From Clostridium_AD sp050717635 (GTDB lineage Bacteria; Bacillota; Clostridia; Clostridiales; Clostridiaceae), in contig NZ_JBOITO010000030.1 of the NCBI RefSeq assembly GCF_050717635.1, positions 124,001-188,000 of the forward strand: a stretch of DNA of 64,000 nt, given 5' to 3'. Made by a program: the position numbers and the translations under genes. Numbering within the stretch: position 1 is the first letter of the stretch; each line of letters opens with the position of its first letter. Shown one piece after another: positions 44,885 through 54,205 of this stretch. The notes below the pieces were generated by a model. It ran no database searches, had not been told where the DNA came from, and was given only the letters and a program-made list of their open reading frames with translations.

Positions 44885-45895
44885 TTAAGTAAAATATTCA
44901 ATTATTGCATTTGAGAAATTTTCTTTTATAAGTTTGGATATATAGTCTCTAATGTTTTCACTATCTGGTTTCTTATAAACATATTTAAACTTTCCATAAG
45001 GTCCCCATTTTAATAACCTCTTCTCTTCGTCTAAATCAAGCACAGTATTCACGAATCTTTGAACTATAAGTTCCTTTGCAGCTTTAGTAAATCTATGTTG
45101 GATAAGTTCAAAGCTCATTTCTTCATTATACCCCTCTAATGCTATTTTTAGCGTCTCAAATAACTCCTTATACTCTTCTTCCCAATTATCATATATCATA
45201 ATGGGTGCAATTATAAACCCTATTGGGTATCCAGCAAGAGCAATTTTTTTAACTGCTGCTATTCTTTCATTAAAACTACAAGTGTTGTGTTCAAAGTTAT
45301 TTATTACATAGCGTGAGTTTAAAGTAAATCTAAACTTTGTATGCTTGTTATGTTTTAGCTTTAAAAATGAATCAACATCATCAAATTTAGTTACAAGCCT
45401 AAGTCTACCATTAGAACTTCCACCAAAATACTCTATGCATTTTGTTAAATTTCCGCTTAAGTGCTCAAGAGCTACGGGATCAGTTATGCTTGCGCATTCA
45501 AAGCTAGTGATATTCGGCTTGTTATCATCTATATAATTCTGAATAACTTCTAAAATATCTTCTATGTTGAGGAAAATCTTCATAAAAGGTTTTTCACCTT
45601 GTGTTGTCTGAAGATAACAATATTCACAATTGGCAGGACAGGAACTTGATAGGGAAAATTGGTAATCCGCAGACGGCCTACAACTTACCAATTTTTTTTG
45701 ACCATTTACAGTAAAAAGTACAGTTTTTTTAGCAATAGCATAATTTTTTTCAGGTGACCCACCCTCTATTACTACCTTTTTAGAATTAACTATAGGAACA
45801 TTTAAATTTTCTAAATACTCTATAACCTTTTTGGCTGAATCATATTTGTGAATTTTGGGATCTATATAAGCAATATCTGGTATAAACAACTTCAT
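44885..45895 (-). CDS. splB: Spore photoproduct lyase
   Basis: Radical SAM DNA repair enzyme that reverses 5-thyminyl-5,6-dihydrothymine in germinating spores. 336 residues; [4Fe-4S] motif SSCPANCEYCYLQTTQG with Cys 86, 90 and 93, and a Cys at 134 (SFECASITDP) in the position of the catalytic cysteine (Cys 141 of B. subtilis). ATG 45895 has GAGGTG six bases before it; the GTG at 45904 would overlap that site. It marks the host as spore-forming. A 77-residue ORF lies 68 bp upstream on the same strand. Confidence 0.95.
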   Translation of the reverse strand: MKLFIPDIAYIDPKIHKYDSAKKVIEYLENLNVPIVNSKKVVIEGGSPEKNYAIAKKTVLFTVNGQKKLVSCRPSADYQFSLSSSCPANCEYCYLQTTQGEKPFMKIFLNIEDILEVIQNYIDDNKPNITSFECASITDPVALEHLSGNLTKCIEYFGGSSNGRLRLVTKFDDVDSFLKLKHNKHTKFRFTLNSRYVINNFEHNTCSFNERIAAVKKIALAGYPIGFIIAPIMIYDNWEEEYKELFETLKIALEGYNEEMSFELIQHRFTKAAKELIVQRFVNTVLDLDEEKRLLKWGPYGKFKYVYKKPDSENIRDYISKLIKENFSNAIIEYFT

Positions 45896-45963
45896 TATTT
45901 TCACCTCATAGATATTGTTTTATTAAATGAAGTTATTTATACATATATTAAATTTTAAAATGC

Positions 45964-46197
45964 CTATCTAATATTATACTTATTAATTACCTTGTTTTTT
46001 AACTTTATGCCCAATGTTTCCCCAATAAATCTATCAATTATATCATCTTTAGTAGATTTGCCCTCTACAAACACATTATATCTCTTGCAAAGCTTGTTTA
46101 GATCGCTCTTACTTATGTCACAAGTTTTAACAAAATTTTTTGCAGTTTTAACACTAGTCATAACCATTATACGTTTATATATTTCATCATTAGTCAT
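45964..46197 (-). CDS. Small hypothetical protein (77 aa) upstream of splB
   Basis: Not recognised. Basic, helical (MTNDEIYKRIMVMTSVKTAK); the second half KLCKRYNVFVEGKSTKDDIIDRFIG resembles a SAP/Rho-N type helix-extended-helix module that can bind nucleic acid, but this is by eye only. ATG 46197 after AGAGGTGT. Probably co-transcribed with splB 68 bp downstream. Confidence 0.55.
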   Translation of the reverse strand: MTNDEIYKRIMVMTSVKTAKNFVKTCDISKSDLNKLCKRYNVFVEGKSTKDDIIDRFIGETLGIKLKNKVINKYNIR

Positions 46198-46277
46198 AGA
46201 TACACCTCTAATCTTTTATTTATATCAACTTTATACTATATTAAATAGTTCCAATAAGTCAAACATAATTAAATTAT

Positions 46278-48023
46278 TTATTTCAATTTTACAAGAATAT
46301 AGAATTCGAAATTTTTTGATTCCATTTTACCACTTAAAGTGTTCTTATTACCTGATAAATTTAAAAATTGAATTTTAATTTTTACTTTATCATTTCCATC
46401 CTCAAATGTCATTTCCTTTTGAGATAAACTCTGATCCTTTTGATTCATACCATATTCATCAATAAGTTTATTTGCAAAATCCATTAAATCTTTTTTATAA
46501 ATAATATTTTTATCTTTAGTTACTTTTAATGTACTTGATTCATTATAGTAATTTATACTAAATGTTTTACTTTCTTCAGTCTGCTGACCATTATTCATTG
46601 AGAAAAAGATATAATCATATCCAATTAATTCTATTGGTTCTGCTGAACCGATAGAATTGAAATAATAATATTCATAGTCATTCTGATAATTCTCTTCGCT
46701 ATACTTTACTCCGAGTACCCTCTCCATTTCGTTAGTTTTAAAGTCCTTTGGCAATCCTTTAACATCTCTTAGACTGTGATTTCTATCAAAGTAATTAATT
46801 ATGCTAGTTATATTCCTTGCATCCTCATCAGGCACCTCAACACTAGCTTTTATTACTTTGCTATCCTTAATCATATTATTTCTAATAAATATTTTATTTA
46901 ATCTCTTATTTTGGCTATATTTTGAAATTGAATAACTACTTAGAGGTCCAAATACAGATATAAAAGTTATTACTGCAAGTGATACTGGAAGTATTATATT
47001 CCTTATTTTTTTTACGCTTACAAAGTATATCATAACTAAAAATACCCATATACCAAGTGCAACGACGAAATACCTATTTTCAGTTACCCCGTAAGCTTTG
47101 ATTCTAATTCCTATAGAAATAAACATCATGACTATTAGTGGAAGGATCATCTTTGGAAAATACTTCATGTACTTCCTAGGCCAATTCCTTTCACCCAGTA
47201 GTGGTGATATAAAAAATAGCACAGCTGCACTTATTGCAGAATACCAAAGCACAAGATGAGACACTAGCCCCTCTGGCCACTGACTTGTAATAATTATCTT
47301 TGCAAAATATATATATAGTATTATAGTATATACGCAAATAAGTGGCATTATAATATATAATACAAGTACATTTAAAAGCCGAGAATAATCGTTTAAAGTT
47401 AATACTTCATTTTTTATTGGTAGTCCTGCAAGAAAGAATGATGGCGCAAATATACCAGCAACAACAAGAAAAGTGTAATAGTAAAGCTCACTTTTAATAT
47501 TAACTCCTAAAAGCTTATCAATTGTAAAAAGAATTGCAGCTAGTCCTAGGTATAAAACAAGTGAATATAAGAACGTAGTGAAAAATCTAGTAAAAACCTT
47601 TATAACAAAAAATTCGAAGTCATCACGCTTTGGGAAATATGATATAAAAAGAAAAATCAAGTATAGGATAAGGCTAACACCAATGTATCTTGACATTGAA
47701 ACCATTTCTATATCCTGAAGAAATAAGTAATAATAGAAAATTAAAAGTAATGTACTTACTAAATAAGTTGCATACAGTGATATCTTCTTGTAATTCTCTA
47801 GGCTTTCAAAGAAAAGCTTAATGGATACTGATAATGGAATTCCAAGGGCAATTACCATAGTTATTCTCCCAAGGGTTTCTATAAGATCATTACCAGCTTG
47901 TGGTCTTATTTCTGATATATAAATTAAAAATATAACACATATCGTTGAAATACCAATAGTTTGTGGAAATCTTTTAAGACTGTTTTCAATTCCTGTTAAT
48001 ATCCCTTTAAATATTTTTTTCAT
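46278..48023 (-). CDS. DUF4153 family membrane protein
   Basis: A 581-residue protein: about eleven membrane helices in residues 15-385 and a soluble C-terminal part (about 395-581) rich in Asn, Asp and Tyr, with a beta-looking end. The DUF4153/DUF4173 family has no known function. The ATG at 48023 overlaps the stop of the small alarmone synthetase gene by four bases (ATGA), so the two are translated together and may act together. Start has GGAGG at six bases. Confidence 0.8.
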   Translation of the reverse strand: MKKIFKGILTGIENSLKRFPQTIGISTICVIFLIYISEIRPQAGNDLIETLGRITMVIALGIPLSVSIKLFFESLENYKKISLYATYLVSTLLLIFYYYLFLQDIEMVSMSRYIGVSLILYLIFLFISYFPKRDDFEFFVIKVFTRFFTTFLYSLVLYLGLAAILFTIDKLLGVNIKSELYYYTFLVVAGIFAPSFFLAGLPIKNEVLTLNDYSRLLNVLVLYIIMPLICVYTIILYIYFAKIIITSQWPEGLVSHLVLWYSAISAAVLFFISPLLGERNWPRKYMKYFPKMILPLIVMMFISIGIRIKAYGVTENRYFVVALGIWVFLVMIYFVSVKKIRNIILPVSLAVITFISVFGPLSSYSISKYSQNKRLNKIFIRNNMIKDSKVIKASVEVPDEDARNITSIINYFDRNHSLRDVKGLPKDFKTNEMERVLGVKYSEENYQNDYEYYYFNSIGSAEPIELIGYDYIFFSMNNGQQTEESKTFSINYYNESSTLKVTKDKNIIYKKDLMDFANKLIDEYGMNQKDQSLSQKEMTFEDGNDKVKIKIQFLNLSGNKNTLSGKMESKNFEFYILVKLK

Positions 48024-48817
48024 TTTAAGCCTCCTTCTTTTAATTTACTTATTTCTTTATCCTTAATCTCTATCATCCTTTCATATTTTGATTCCATTTC
48101 AATCCAATTGCGGTTCAACAAATTTATTAATGATGCCATTTCATCGGAACTACCAGCTATCCGATTAAATAGCAAAAGATTTAAGGCTAACACCTCAGGA
48201 ATTTCCTTATGGGAATATCTTAGTTGATGATCAATTTCTCCATAGCCTTCCTCAAATATTGTTCTCACCTGTATTTCTGCTATAACCTTTTGACTTGTTG
48301 GGAAAAACTCTATTAAATAATGCACAGACCTATATCCAGATTTTCTAGAATGTGTTTGAATATTTAGCTCATCAAATCTTTTAGTGTCATCTCCTTCACG
48401 AACATTCGCAGTTATTTCAATTACTTTCCAGGTACTGTAAATGAAATTATGTATATCTTCCCAATCTTCTTTAAAAATATGTATTGCTCTAACCCCAATT
48501 AGATCATTTATTTCTTCTTTATAGTTTTCCAAGGAGAACTTAAATTCTGATCCATATTTTTCTTTTCGTCCTTCAGTCTTTCTAATTATTTTTTCTATTA
48601 ATCTTTCTGGTTCTTTAACCCTAGACTTTACTGAATGTATCTTTTTATGTGTTCTAAGCGTGTCCGCTATAAACCCAGCCTGACTTTCATAACTACTCCT
48701 GTAGCTATCATAATCATTGTATATTTTATTTAATACTGAGAAGTCTATATCATTTTTTATAATATCATCTTCTGCAGTCTGAGTTTTCTTTAAAAATTCT
48801 TCTTTATCTAGTTCCAT
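48020..48817 (-). CDS. Small (p)ppGpp synthetase-like protein
   Basis: A 265-residue RelA/SpoT synthetase-domain protein without HD or TGS/ACT domains. Synthetase motifs: SVKSRVKEPERLIEKI, DLIGVRAIHIF (105-115), SGYRSVHYLIEF (160-171), EIQVRTIFEEGYGEIDHQLRY (EIQVRT at 181 and EIDHQLRY at 194). The ends are helical, the C-terminal 40 residues coiled-coil-like. It would make pppGpp or a related nucleotide, and depends on relA at 29-31 kb for hydrolysis. The unusual point is its four-base overlap with a large membrane protein. ATG 48817 after TAGGAGGG. Confidence 0.85.
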   Translation of the reverse strand: MELDKEEFLKKTQTAEDDIIKNDIDFSVLNKIYNDYDSYRSSYESQAGFIADTLRTHKKIHSVKSRVKEPERLIEKIIRKTEGRKEKYGSEFKFSLENYKEEINDLIGVRAIHIFKEDWEDIHNFIYSTWKVIEITANVREGDDTKRFDELNIQTHSRKSGYRSVHYLIEFFPTSQKVIAEIQVRTIFEEGYGEIDHQLRYSHKEIPEVLALNLLLFNRIAGSSDEMASLINLLNRNWIEMESKYERMIEIKDKEISKLKEGGLK

Positions 48818-48857
48818 ATTTCCCTCCTAATATATAATATGCAAGTTAATTACAGTA

Positions 48858-49727
48858 TTAACACTTTTCATATACGCTTATATTAAAATGGAGTGCAGTT
48901 GAAAGTTTAGAAGTATTACTCGCTATTTCTCTCATAGAGTTGTCAAAAGTCCAATAATAAGGAGTCATTGCAATAAGATTCTTTACATCTTCGCCGTTTT
49001 CACCATCTTCTATGCTAATATTATACTTAACTTCTGTTGTATTAATTAATTTAAACCCTTCAAAAGTTGTTTGTTTTTCTTCATGTTTTCTAGCCTTTTC
49101 ATATAATATTTCTTTTAACCCATATAAATGTTGTACTCCAGGAGTTACTACAACTAACTTACCTTTATCCTTTAGAACTCTATTAAGTTCTGCCTCATCA
49201 GAAGGCGCAAAATTTCTTATAATTATATCTATGGTATTGGTCATTATAGGTATGTTAAAATTACTACCTACTACAAATTTTATTTTTTTATCTCTATTTG
49301 TGGCATAAGTAACCGCTGCTTTTGAAATATCTACACCGAAAAATTTAAATTCACTCTTTTGCATACTGTTAGATTGTTCCATTTGGATGGCTTCTTTTAA
49401 TCTCCATAGAAAATATCCTTCTCCACAGCCAGCGTCCAATATATTTATATTGTTTCCACTTATATTTGATATTATCACTTTGTTTAACCTTTCAGAAAAA
49501 GCATGATAGTACCCTTTATTTAAAAAGTCTCTTCGTCCTTCCATCATTTTTTTACTGTCTCCTGGTTCTTTTGTATTCTTTTGATTAGCCAAAAGAAGAT
49601 TAATATATCCTTTGCTAGCTATATCGTAACTATGGTTGTTTAAACATATGTACTGTTTTTCTTGTCTTTCTAAACACAAATTGCATACAGGACATTTTAA
49701 TATAGATTCCATATTTTCTATTGCCAC
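48858..49727 (-). CDS. rlmA: 23S rRNA (guanine-N1)-methyltransferase RlmA-type
   Basis: Methylates a guanine near the 23S rRNA helix 35 loop (G745 or G748). 289 residues: a four-cysteine zinc motif at the N-terminus (LKCPVCNLCLERQEKQYICLNNHSYDIA read as CPVC and ICLNNHSYD), KGYINLLL, then a Rossmann methyltransferase domain with ILDAGCGEGYFLW. The start is GTG 49727 with GAAGG 10 bases upstream; ATG at residue 6 is an alternative. RlmA(II) confers tylosin resistance in some hosts, which subtype this is cannot be told. Confidence 0.9.
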   Translation of the reverse strand: MAIENMESILKCPVCNLCLERQEKQYICLNNHSYDIASKGYINLLLANQKNTKEPGDSKKMMEGRRDFLNKGYYHAFSERLNKVIISNISGNNINILDAGCGEGYFLWRLKEAIQMEQSNSMQKSEFKFFGVDISKAAVTYATNRDKKIKFVVGSNFNIPIMTNTIDIIIRNFAPSDEAELNRVLKDKGKLVVVTPGVQHLYGLKEILYEKARKHEEKQTTFEGFKLINTTEVKYNISIEDGENGEDVKNLIAMTPYYWTFDNSMREIASNTSKLSTALHFNISVYEKC

Positions 49728-49985
49728 AAAATCACTGCCTTCTTTAACGCTACACTAAAGTAGCTTATGTATTTTTTTACAAATAATTTACTTGAATAAT
49801 TAATTTTCATAATAACTATTATAACAAATAAATTATTACCTAACTATATTGTTTACTAATTAATTTTTCTATAATTAACATTTTTAAATTTACTTATTTT
49901 AATATTTCCTATAATGCATTAAAAATAAGAATAATAGTGTATACTATATACTGATGAATTGATAAGAAAGTTTGGTGATATTATA

Positions 49986-50246
49986 GTGAAGCCAGTAATT
50001 ATGTTTGTAACTGAATGGTGTCCTTATTGTAAAAAAGCACTTGCATGGATGGATGTAATAAAAAAACAAAATCCACAATATGCCGATATAGATATTAAAA
50101 TAATTGATGAAGAACTCCACCCGGATTTAGCGAAACAATATACTTACTATTATGTACCTACCTACTATGTAGATGGAGTTAAGGTTCATGAAGGTGTAGC
50201 CTCTAAAAATATTGTTAATGGAGTATTTGAAAAAGCATTAAAATGA
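49986..50246 (+). CDS. Glutaredoxin-like thiol-disulfide protein
   Basis: An 86-residue thioredoxin-fold protein with the redox motif TEWCPYCKKA near residues 10-19, YVPTYYVDG (cis-Pro) and a C-terminal helix. It would reduce disulfides in the cytoplasm. I start at GTG 49986 with GGTGAT before it; the TTG at 49959 gives nine extra residues without a ribosome-binding site. Single gene, divergent from rlmA. Confidence 0.85.
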   Translation: MKPVIMFVTEWCPYCKKALAWMDVIKKQNPQYADIDIKIIDEELHPDLAKQYTYYYVPTYYVDGVKVHEGVASKNIVNGVFEKALK

Positions 50247-50268
50247 AATATATTTTAAAAACAATCTT

Positions 50269-50326
50269 AAAATTCAAAGGGTGTATGATGTTCTAATAGT
50301 AGAACATCATACATTCTTTGAATTTT
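50269..50326. terminator. Large bidirectional hairpin terminator
   Basis: Outer arms AAAATTCAAAG/CTTTGAATTTT and inner arms TATGATGTTCTA/TAGAACATCATA with a four-base loop (ATAG). One of the strongest hairpins in the window; between converging genes. Confidence 0.92.
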
Positions 50327-50347
50327 ATAATTGATCTTTATAAACAT

Positions 50348-51058
50348 CTAGTTGTCTTCACATTTTTGAACTTCCAGCCTGAATTTCTTTTCATTTCTTT
50401 TATAATCCTCTAGTTTTTGAAGCTTTAATAAAATAGTTTTATTCGCTTTTTGAGTGTTAATAATTTTTTTTCTGGTTTCTGCTAAGACTTTCTTTATCAT
50501 AATTATTTTCTTATTACATATTTCCATAGTATTATTAAAGTCTTGTTTTTCTCCTCTAATTTTTTCTTTTCTGCTATTGCATTCAATAATTTCATTTTTT
50601 ATACATACATCACTGGAATATTTCAAAAAAACTTTTCTATATCTTTTGATGATAAGCCTTTTTATTATTTTAAATTTCTCTCTGCTAAGAAAAATGTGAA
50701 GAGCTTCCCTAAATTTTCTACTTTCTTGCTTTGCTTGCGTTAGCTTGTGCTCTAATTTATTTATATGGATTTTAATATTCTTAATTTCCTTTTTTTTAAT
50801 AATAATTTCATCTTTTAGTGCTATTTGATTTTTTTTACAATCTATTATATTCAATTTATTTATATCTATTTTCGCAATAAACCGTTTTTCAATTTCATAT
50901 AAAGTTTCAGAGTTGTACTCCGTCATCTTTAAAAGTTTACATATCTCTATTCTAGCTTTAGTTAAATCTTCAGTTGTCCCGCTGGTTTGTATTAAACTAG
51001 AATCGCATAGCTTAAATTCTTTTATTATGGAATTGTATACTTCATTATATTCTAGCAT
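50348..51058 (-). CDS. Coiled-coil hypothetical protein (236 aa)
   Basis: Not recognised. Residues 65-235 form long heptad-rich helices (KNQIALKDEIIIKKKEIKN, INKLEHKLTQAKQESRKF, LLKLQKLEDYKRNEKKF), very lysine- and isoleucine-rich, with no membrane segment or signal. ATG 51058 has AGAGGTGG in front; the GTG at 51070 would include it. Single-gene unit ended by the large hairpin. Confidence 0.65.
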   Translation of the reverse strand: MLEYNEVYNSIIKEFKLCDSSLIQTSGTTEDLTKARIEICKLLKMTEYNSETLYEIEKRFIAKIDINKLNIIDCKKNQIALKDEIIIKKKEIKNIKIHINKLEHKLTQAKQESRKFREALHIFLSREKFKIIKRLIIKRYRKVFLKYSSDVCIKNEIIECNSRKEKIRGEKQDFNNTMEICNKKIIMIKKVLAETRKKIINTQKANKTILLKLQKLEDYKRNEKKFRLEVQKCEDN

Positions 51059-51272
51059 GTGCCACGCCACCTCTTTTCATCCTCAATCAAATAATTTATA
51101 AATATACTTTACCATATTTGTGCATATCCTGCAAAGCTACTAAGTCCTTTTATCACCCTAAGAACATAAAAAAAAACTTACTACTATTTCATGTATATAA
51201 ATTTTGCAATCAGGATATACTATTTTTGTAGTCAACTAGCCAACATTAATCTTATAAAGGGAGATGTTAGTT

Positions 51273-51365
51273 ATGTTAATAGGTAGATTACCTGTAGTTT
51301 TCAGCGTAGGCAGTATTGCTAGTGCTAAGAACGGAGATTACAAAGTTGGTCCGCATGAAATTTAA
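51273..51365 (+). CDS. Candidate small protein (30 aa) with own SD and terminator
   Basis: ATG 51273 follows AAAGGGAG at 9 bases. The peptide starts MLIGRLPVVFSVGSIASA and ends NGDYKVGPHEI: a hydrophobic half and a charged half. A stem-loop with T-rich end follows at 51403. Short length prevents a firm call; it may be a real small protein or a leader. Not recognised as a known family. Confidence 0.4.
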   Translation: MLIGRLPVVFSVGSIASAKNGDYKVGPHEI

Positions 51366-51402
51366 AGTGCGGATTGTAAATCCATATATTTAATATGGAG
51401 TA

Positions 51403-51441
51403 ATAAAGCCAATGATTATGTTATATAATCATTGGCTTTAT
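51403..51441 (+). terminator. Terminator-like hairpin after the small ORF
   Basis: ATAAAGCCAATGATTAT against ATAATCATTGGCTTTAT with a five-base loop, followed by ACTTTT on the plus strand. Could also serve the helicase gene in the other direction. Confidence 0.75.
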
Positions 51442-51444
51442 ACT

Positions 51445-51508
<64 letters not shown>

Positions 51509-52780
51509 TTACCTTGTTGTTTTAGAATTTCTGGTTTGTTGTCTCCCAGATTGGTTTCGCCCATTTCTTCTAGCATAACCAGCAGAAGAAGGCTTTCCAG
51601 TTGTGGCTTTTTTTACGACTTTACTAGCTATTACTGGTTCATTACTTGCAGGATAAGGATGATCTTCTATTATTGGAATTGACTTTGATATAACCTTTTG
51701 AATATCCTTAAGAAAAGGTTTTTCTTCTATATCGCAAAAGGAAATTGCAACTCCACCAAGACCCGCTCTTCCAGTTCTTCCTATTCTATGAACATATGTC
51801 TCTGGTATATTAGGCAAATCAAAATTGATTACATGTGATAATTCCTCAACGTCTATACCTCTTGCTGCTATATCTGTTGCAACTAGAACTCTTGTTATCC
51901 CTTGCTTAAAATTATTTAAGGCAAGTTGCCTTGCGCTTTGAGATTTATTTCCATGAATAGCTTGAGCCTCTATGCCTGAATTATTTAGATCTTTAGTGAT
52001 TTTATTTGCACCATGTTTGGTTCTTGAGAATACCAAAGCAGAAACTATGGACTTATCTTTTAACAAATGGATAAGTAATGGCTTTTTATCCTTTTTATCC
52101 ACAAAATATACTGATTGATCAATAAGCTCAATAGTAGAAGAAACAGGTGTAACTGCTACCTTTACAGGGTCTACAAGAATAGAATCTACAAGCTTTGAAA
52201 TTTCATTTGGCATAGTTGCTGAAAATAGCATTGTCTGTCTTATTTTAGGCAGTTGCGCTATTATTTTTTTTACATCACGCAAAAATCCCATATCAAGCAT
52301 ACGATCTGCCTCATCCAGTACAAACATTTCCACATGGTGTATATTAATAAATCTTTGTTGCATTAAGTCAAGCAGTCTACCAGTGGTTGCAATTAAAATA
52401 TCTACCCCACCTTTTAGTGCATCAGTTTGACGCTTTTGTGATACTCCTCCAAAAATAACAGTGCTAGTAAGATTCATATGTGCACCATAGGCATCAAAGC
52501 TTTCTCCAATTTGAATTGCTAGTTCCCTAGTAGGTGCCAGTATTAATGCTTTTATATTTTTATGTCCCTTTATAACTTTTTGTTTTCCACAAAGAATTTG
52601 AAGTATTGGGATAGCAAATGCTGCTGTCTTTCCAGTACCTGTCTGAGCACAGCCTAAAAAGTCTTTTCCATTTAATATAGTAGGAATTGCAGCTTCCTGT
52701 ATTGGTGTAGCCTCCACATAACCTTCAGTTATCAAAGCCTTTTTTATTGGGGTAATAAGATTTAAATTTTCGAATAACAT
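51509..52780 (-). CDS. DEAD-box RNA helicase
   Basis: A 423-residue ATP-dependent RNA helicase of the RhlE/CshA type: Q motif PIQEAAIPTILNG, motif I AQTGTGKTAAF, DEAD in VLDEADRMLDMGF, SAT in LFSATMPNEI, and motif VI HRIGRTGRAG. The C-terminal 40 residues are basic and Ser/Gln-rich (RRNGRNQSGRQQTRN), an RNA-binding tail. Helicases of this type remodel ribosomal and mRNA structure, often in the cold. It has a long upstream region (about 390 bp) containing a possible leader peptide. Start ATG 52780 after AAAGGAGA. Confidence 0.94.
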   Translation of the reverse strand: MLFENLNLITPIKKALITEGYVEATPIQEAAIPTILNGKDFLGCAQTGTGKTAAFAIPILQILCGKQKVIKGHKNIKALILAPTRELAIQIGESFDAYGAHMNLTSTVIFGGVSQKRQTDALKGGVDILIATTGRLLDLMQQRFINIHHVEMFVLDEADRMLDMGFLRDVKKIIAQLPKIRQTMLFSATMPNEISKLVDSILVDPVKVAVTPVSSTIELIDQSVYFVDKKDKKPLLIHLLKDKSIVSALVFSRTKHGANKITKDLNNSGIEAQAIHGNKSQSARQLALNNFKQGITRVLVATDIAARGIDVEELSHVINFDLPNIPETYVHRIGRTGRAGLGGVAISFCDIEEKPFLKDIQKVISKSIPIIEDHPYPASNEPVIASKVVKKATTGKPSSAGYARRNGRNQSGRQQTRNSKTTR

Positions 52781-53177
52781 TTTTTTCTCCTTTGCTAGTG
52801 GCCGTCTTTAACTTTAAATGTCGCAAATCACAGATATCCTGTTATGAATTTTCTTGAAAATTGGAAACAACAACTTTCATGCATGATTATGTTGCATCTA
52901 AGAACCCACCCTTTTTATTAGTGATATGAGCATATTTAGGCTGATTTGTCTTCATTTAGCTAAGGATTATAGGTCTCTTATGTATAAATAAATGTTTCTC
53001 TTATATCAACTTTAATTTTTTTTATTTTTTTATATTAGTTATTAATTGTACTCATATTTTTTAATTATAACATATTTCGACGGTTCTTGCTATTCTTCAA
53101 ATATGTGAATATAAATTCTAATTCGCCATAAACTATAGCTACCAAAAATATTTTATCAAATTAAGGAGAGGATTTTT
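52781..53177. other. 397-bp divergent region between helicase and dehydrogenase genes
   Basis: No gene of normal size. On the minus strand TATAAT occurs at 52981-52976 with a poor -35. A six-codon ORF with a strong SD (52877-52897, AAAGGGTGG before it) lies 97 bp before the helicase start. The rest is AT-rich promoter-like sequence. Confidence 0.45.
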
Positions 53178-54047
53178 ATGAATGAAAATTTAAATTTTCC
53201 TACTAGCGTACCCCAGCAAAAGCAAGATAAACAGCCAGGTTTAGAGTCGCCTATGAACCCAAAACCTATTTCTGAAGATCCTAATTCTATAGGTTCTGGA
53301 AAATTAATGAATAAAGTTGCCTTAATTACAGGTGGTGATAGTGGTATTGGAAAAGCAGTCGCTCTCTCCTATGCAAGAGAAGGTGCTGATATAGCAATAT
53401 CATATCTGGATGAGCATGAAGATGCAGAACAAACAAAAAAGCTTATCCTAGCAAAAGGTAGAAAGTGTATTTTAATCCCTGGAGATATAGGCGACGATAC
53501 CTTTTGCAGTGACGCTGTAAGCAAAACAATAAAAGAATTGGGTAAAATAGATATTCTTGTAAACAATGCTGCTGAACAACATCCTCAAAACAGTATCGAA
53601 GACATTACAACGCAGCAACTAGAGAAAACCTTTAGGACCAATATTTTTGCTATGTTTTATATGGTAAAAGCTTCATTACCCCATTTAAAAGAAGGTGCTA
53701 CAATTATAAATACCTCCTCTGTTACAGCCTACAAAGGCCATGAGACACTAATTGATTACTCTTCAACTAAAGGTGCAATAGTTACCTTTACTCGTTCTTT
53801 AGCTCTTTCACTTGCAAGCCGAAAAATACGAGTTAATGCTGTGGCTCCAGGTCCTATTTGGACGCCTCTTATACCCTCTTCCTTCAGTGCCAGTGAGGTT
53901 GGTGAATTCGGTAAAAATACTCCTATGGGAAGACCAGGTCAACCTGTAGAACTGGCCGAAACTTATGTATTTTTAGCTTCAGACGGTGCATCATATATCA
54001 GTGGTGAAACTATTCATGTAAATGGTGGAGCTATTATCAACGGTTAA
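53178..54047 (+). CDS. Short-chain dehydrogenase/reductase (general-stress type)
   Basis: A 289-residue NAD(P)-dependent oxidoreductase with the N-terminal Pro- and Gln-rich extension typical of the GSP39/YhdF-YdaD group (PTSVPQQKQDKQPG). Cofactor motif TGGDSGIGKA, NNAAEQHPQ, catalytic Ser in NTSSVTAYKG and Tyr-Lys in DYSSTKGA. Substrate unknown; Bacillus relatives are general stress proteins. Start ATG 53178 after AAGGAGAGG. Single gene. Confidence 0.92.
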   Translation: MNENLNFPTSVPQQKQDKQPGLESPMNPKPISEDPNSIGSGKLMNKVALITGGDSGIGKAVALSYAREGADIAISYLDEHEDAEQTKKLILAKGRKCILIPGDIGDDTFCSDAVSKTIKELGKIDILVNNAAEQHPQNSIEDITTQQLEKTFRTNIFAMFYMVKASLPHLKEGATIINTSSVTAYKGHETLIDYSSTKGAIVTFTRSLALSLASRKIRVNAVAPGPIWTPLIPSSFSASEVGEFGKNTPMGRPGQPVELAETYVFLASDGASYISGETIHVNGGAIING

Positions 54048-54205
54048 AACTGGTGCCACCCACGTGGTTAATCTTGCAACTTTGATAGCATCTGGCATGT
54101 TTATCCACACATATATTGCTCTCTCATAGGAAATTATATATATAAGAAGTATTAACAAGAGATTTTTACTACTAAATATTTCACAACCCAGTAGGGAGAT
54201 ACGTG

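Noticed and set aside
50454..50743. Overlapping plus-strand Phe-rich ORFs (66 and 81 codons) opposite the coiled-coil gene
   Set aside because: They are the antisense of lysine-rich codons (TTT, CTT), giving spurious Phe/Ile-rich frames.
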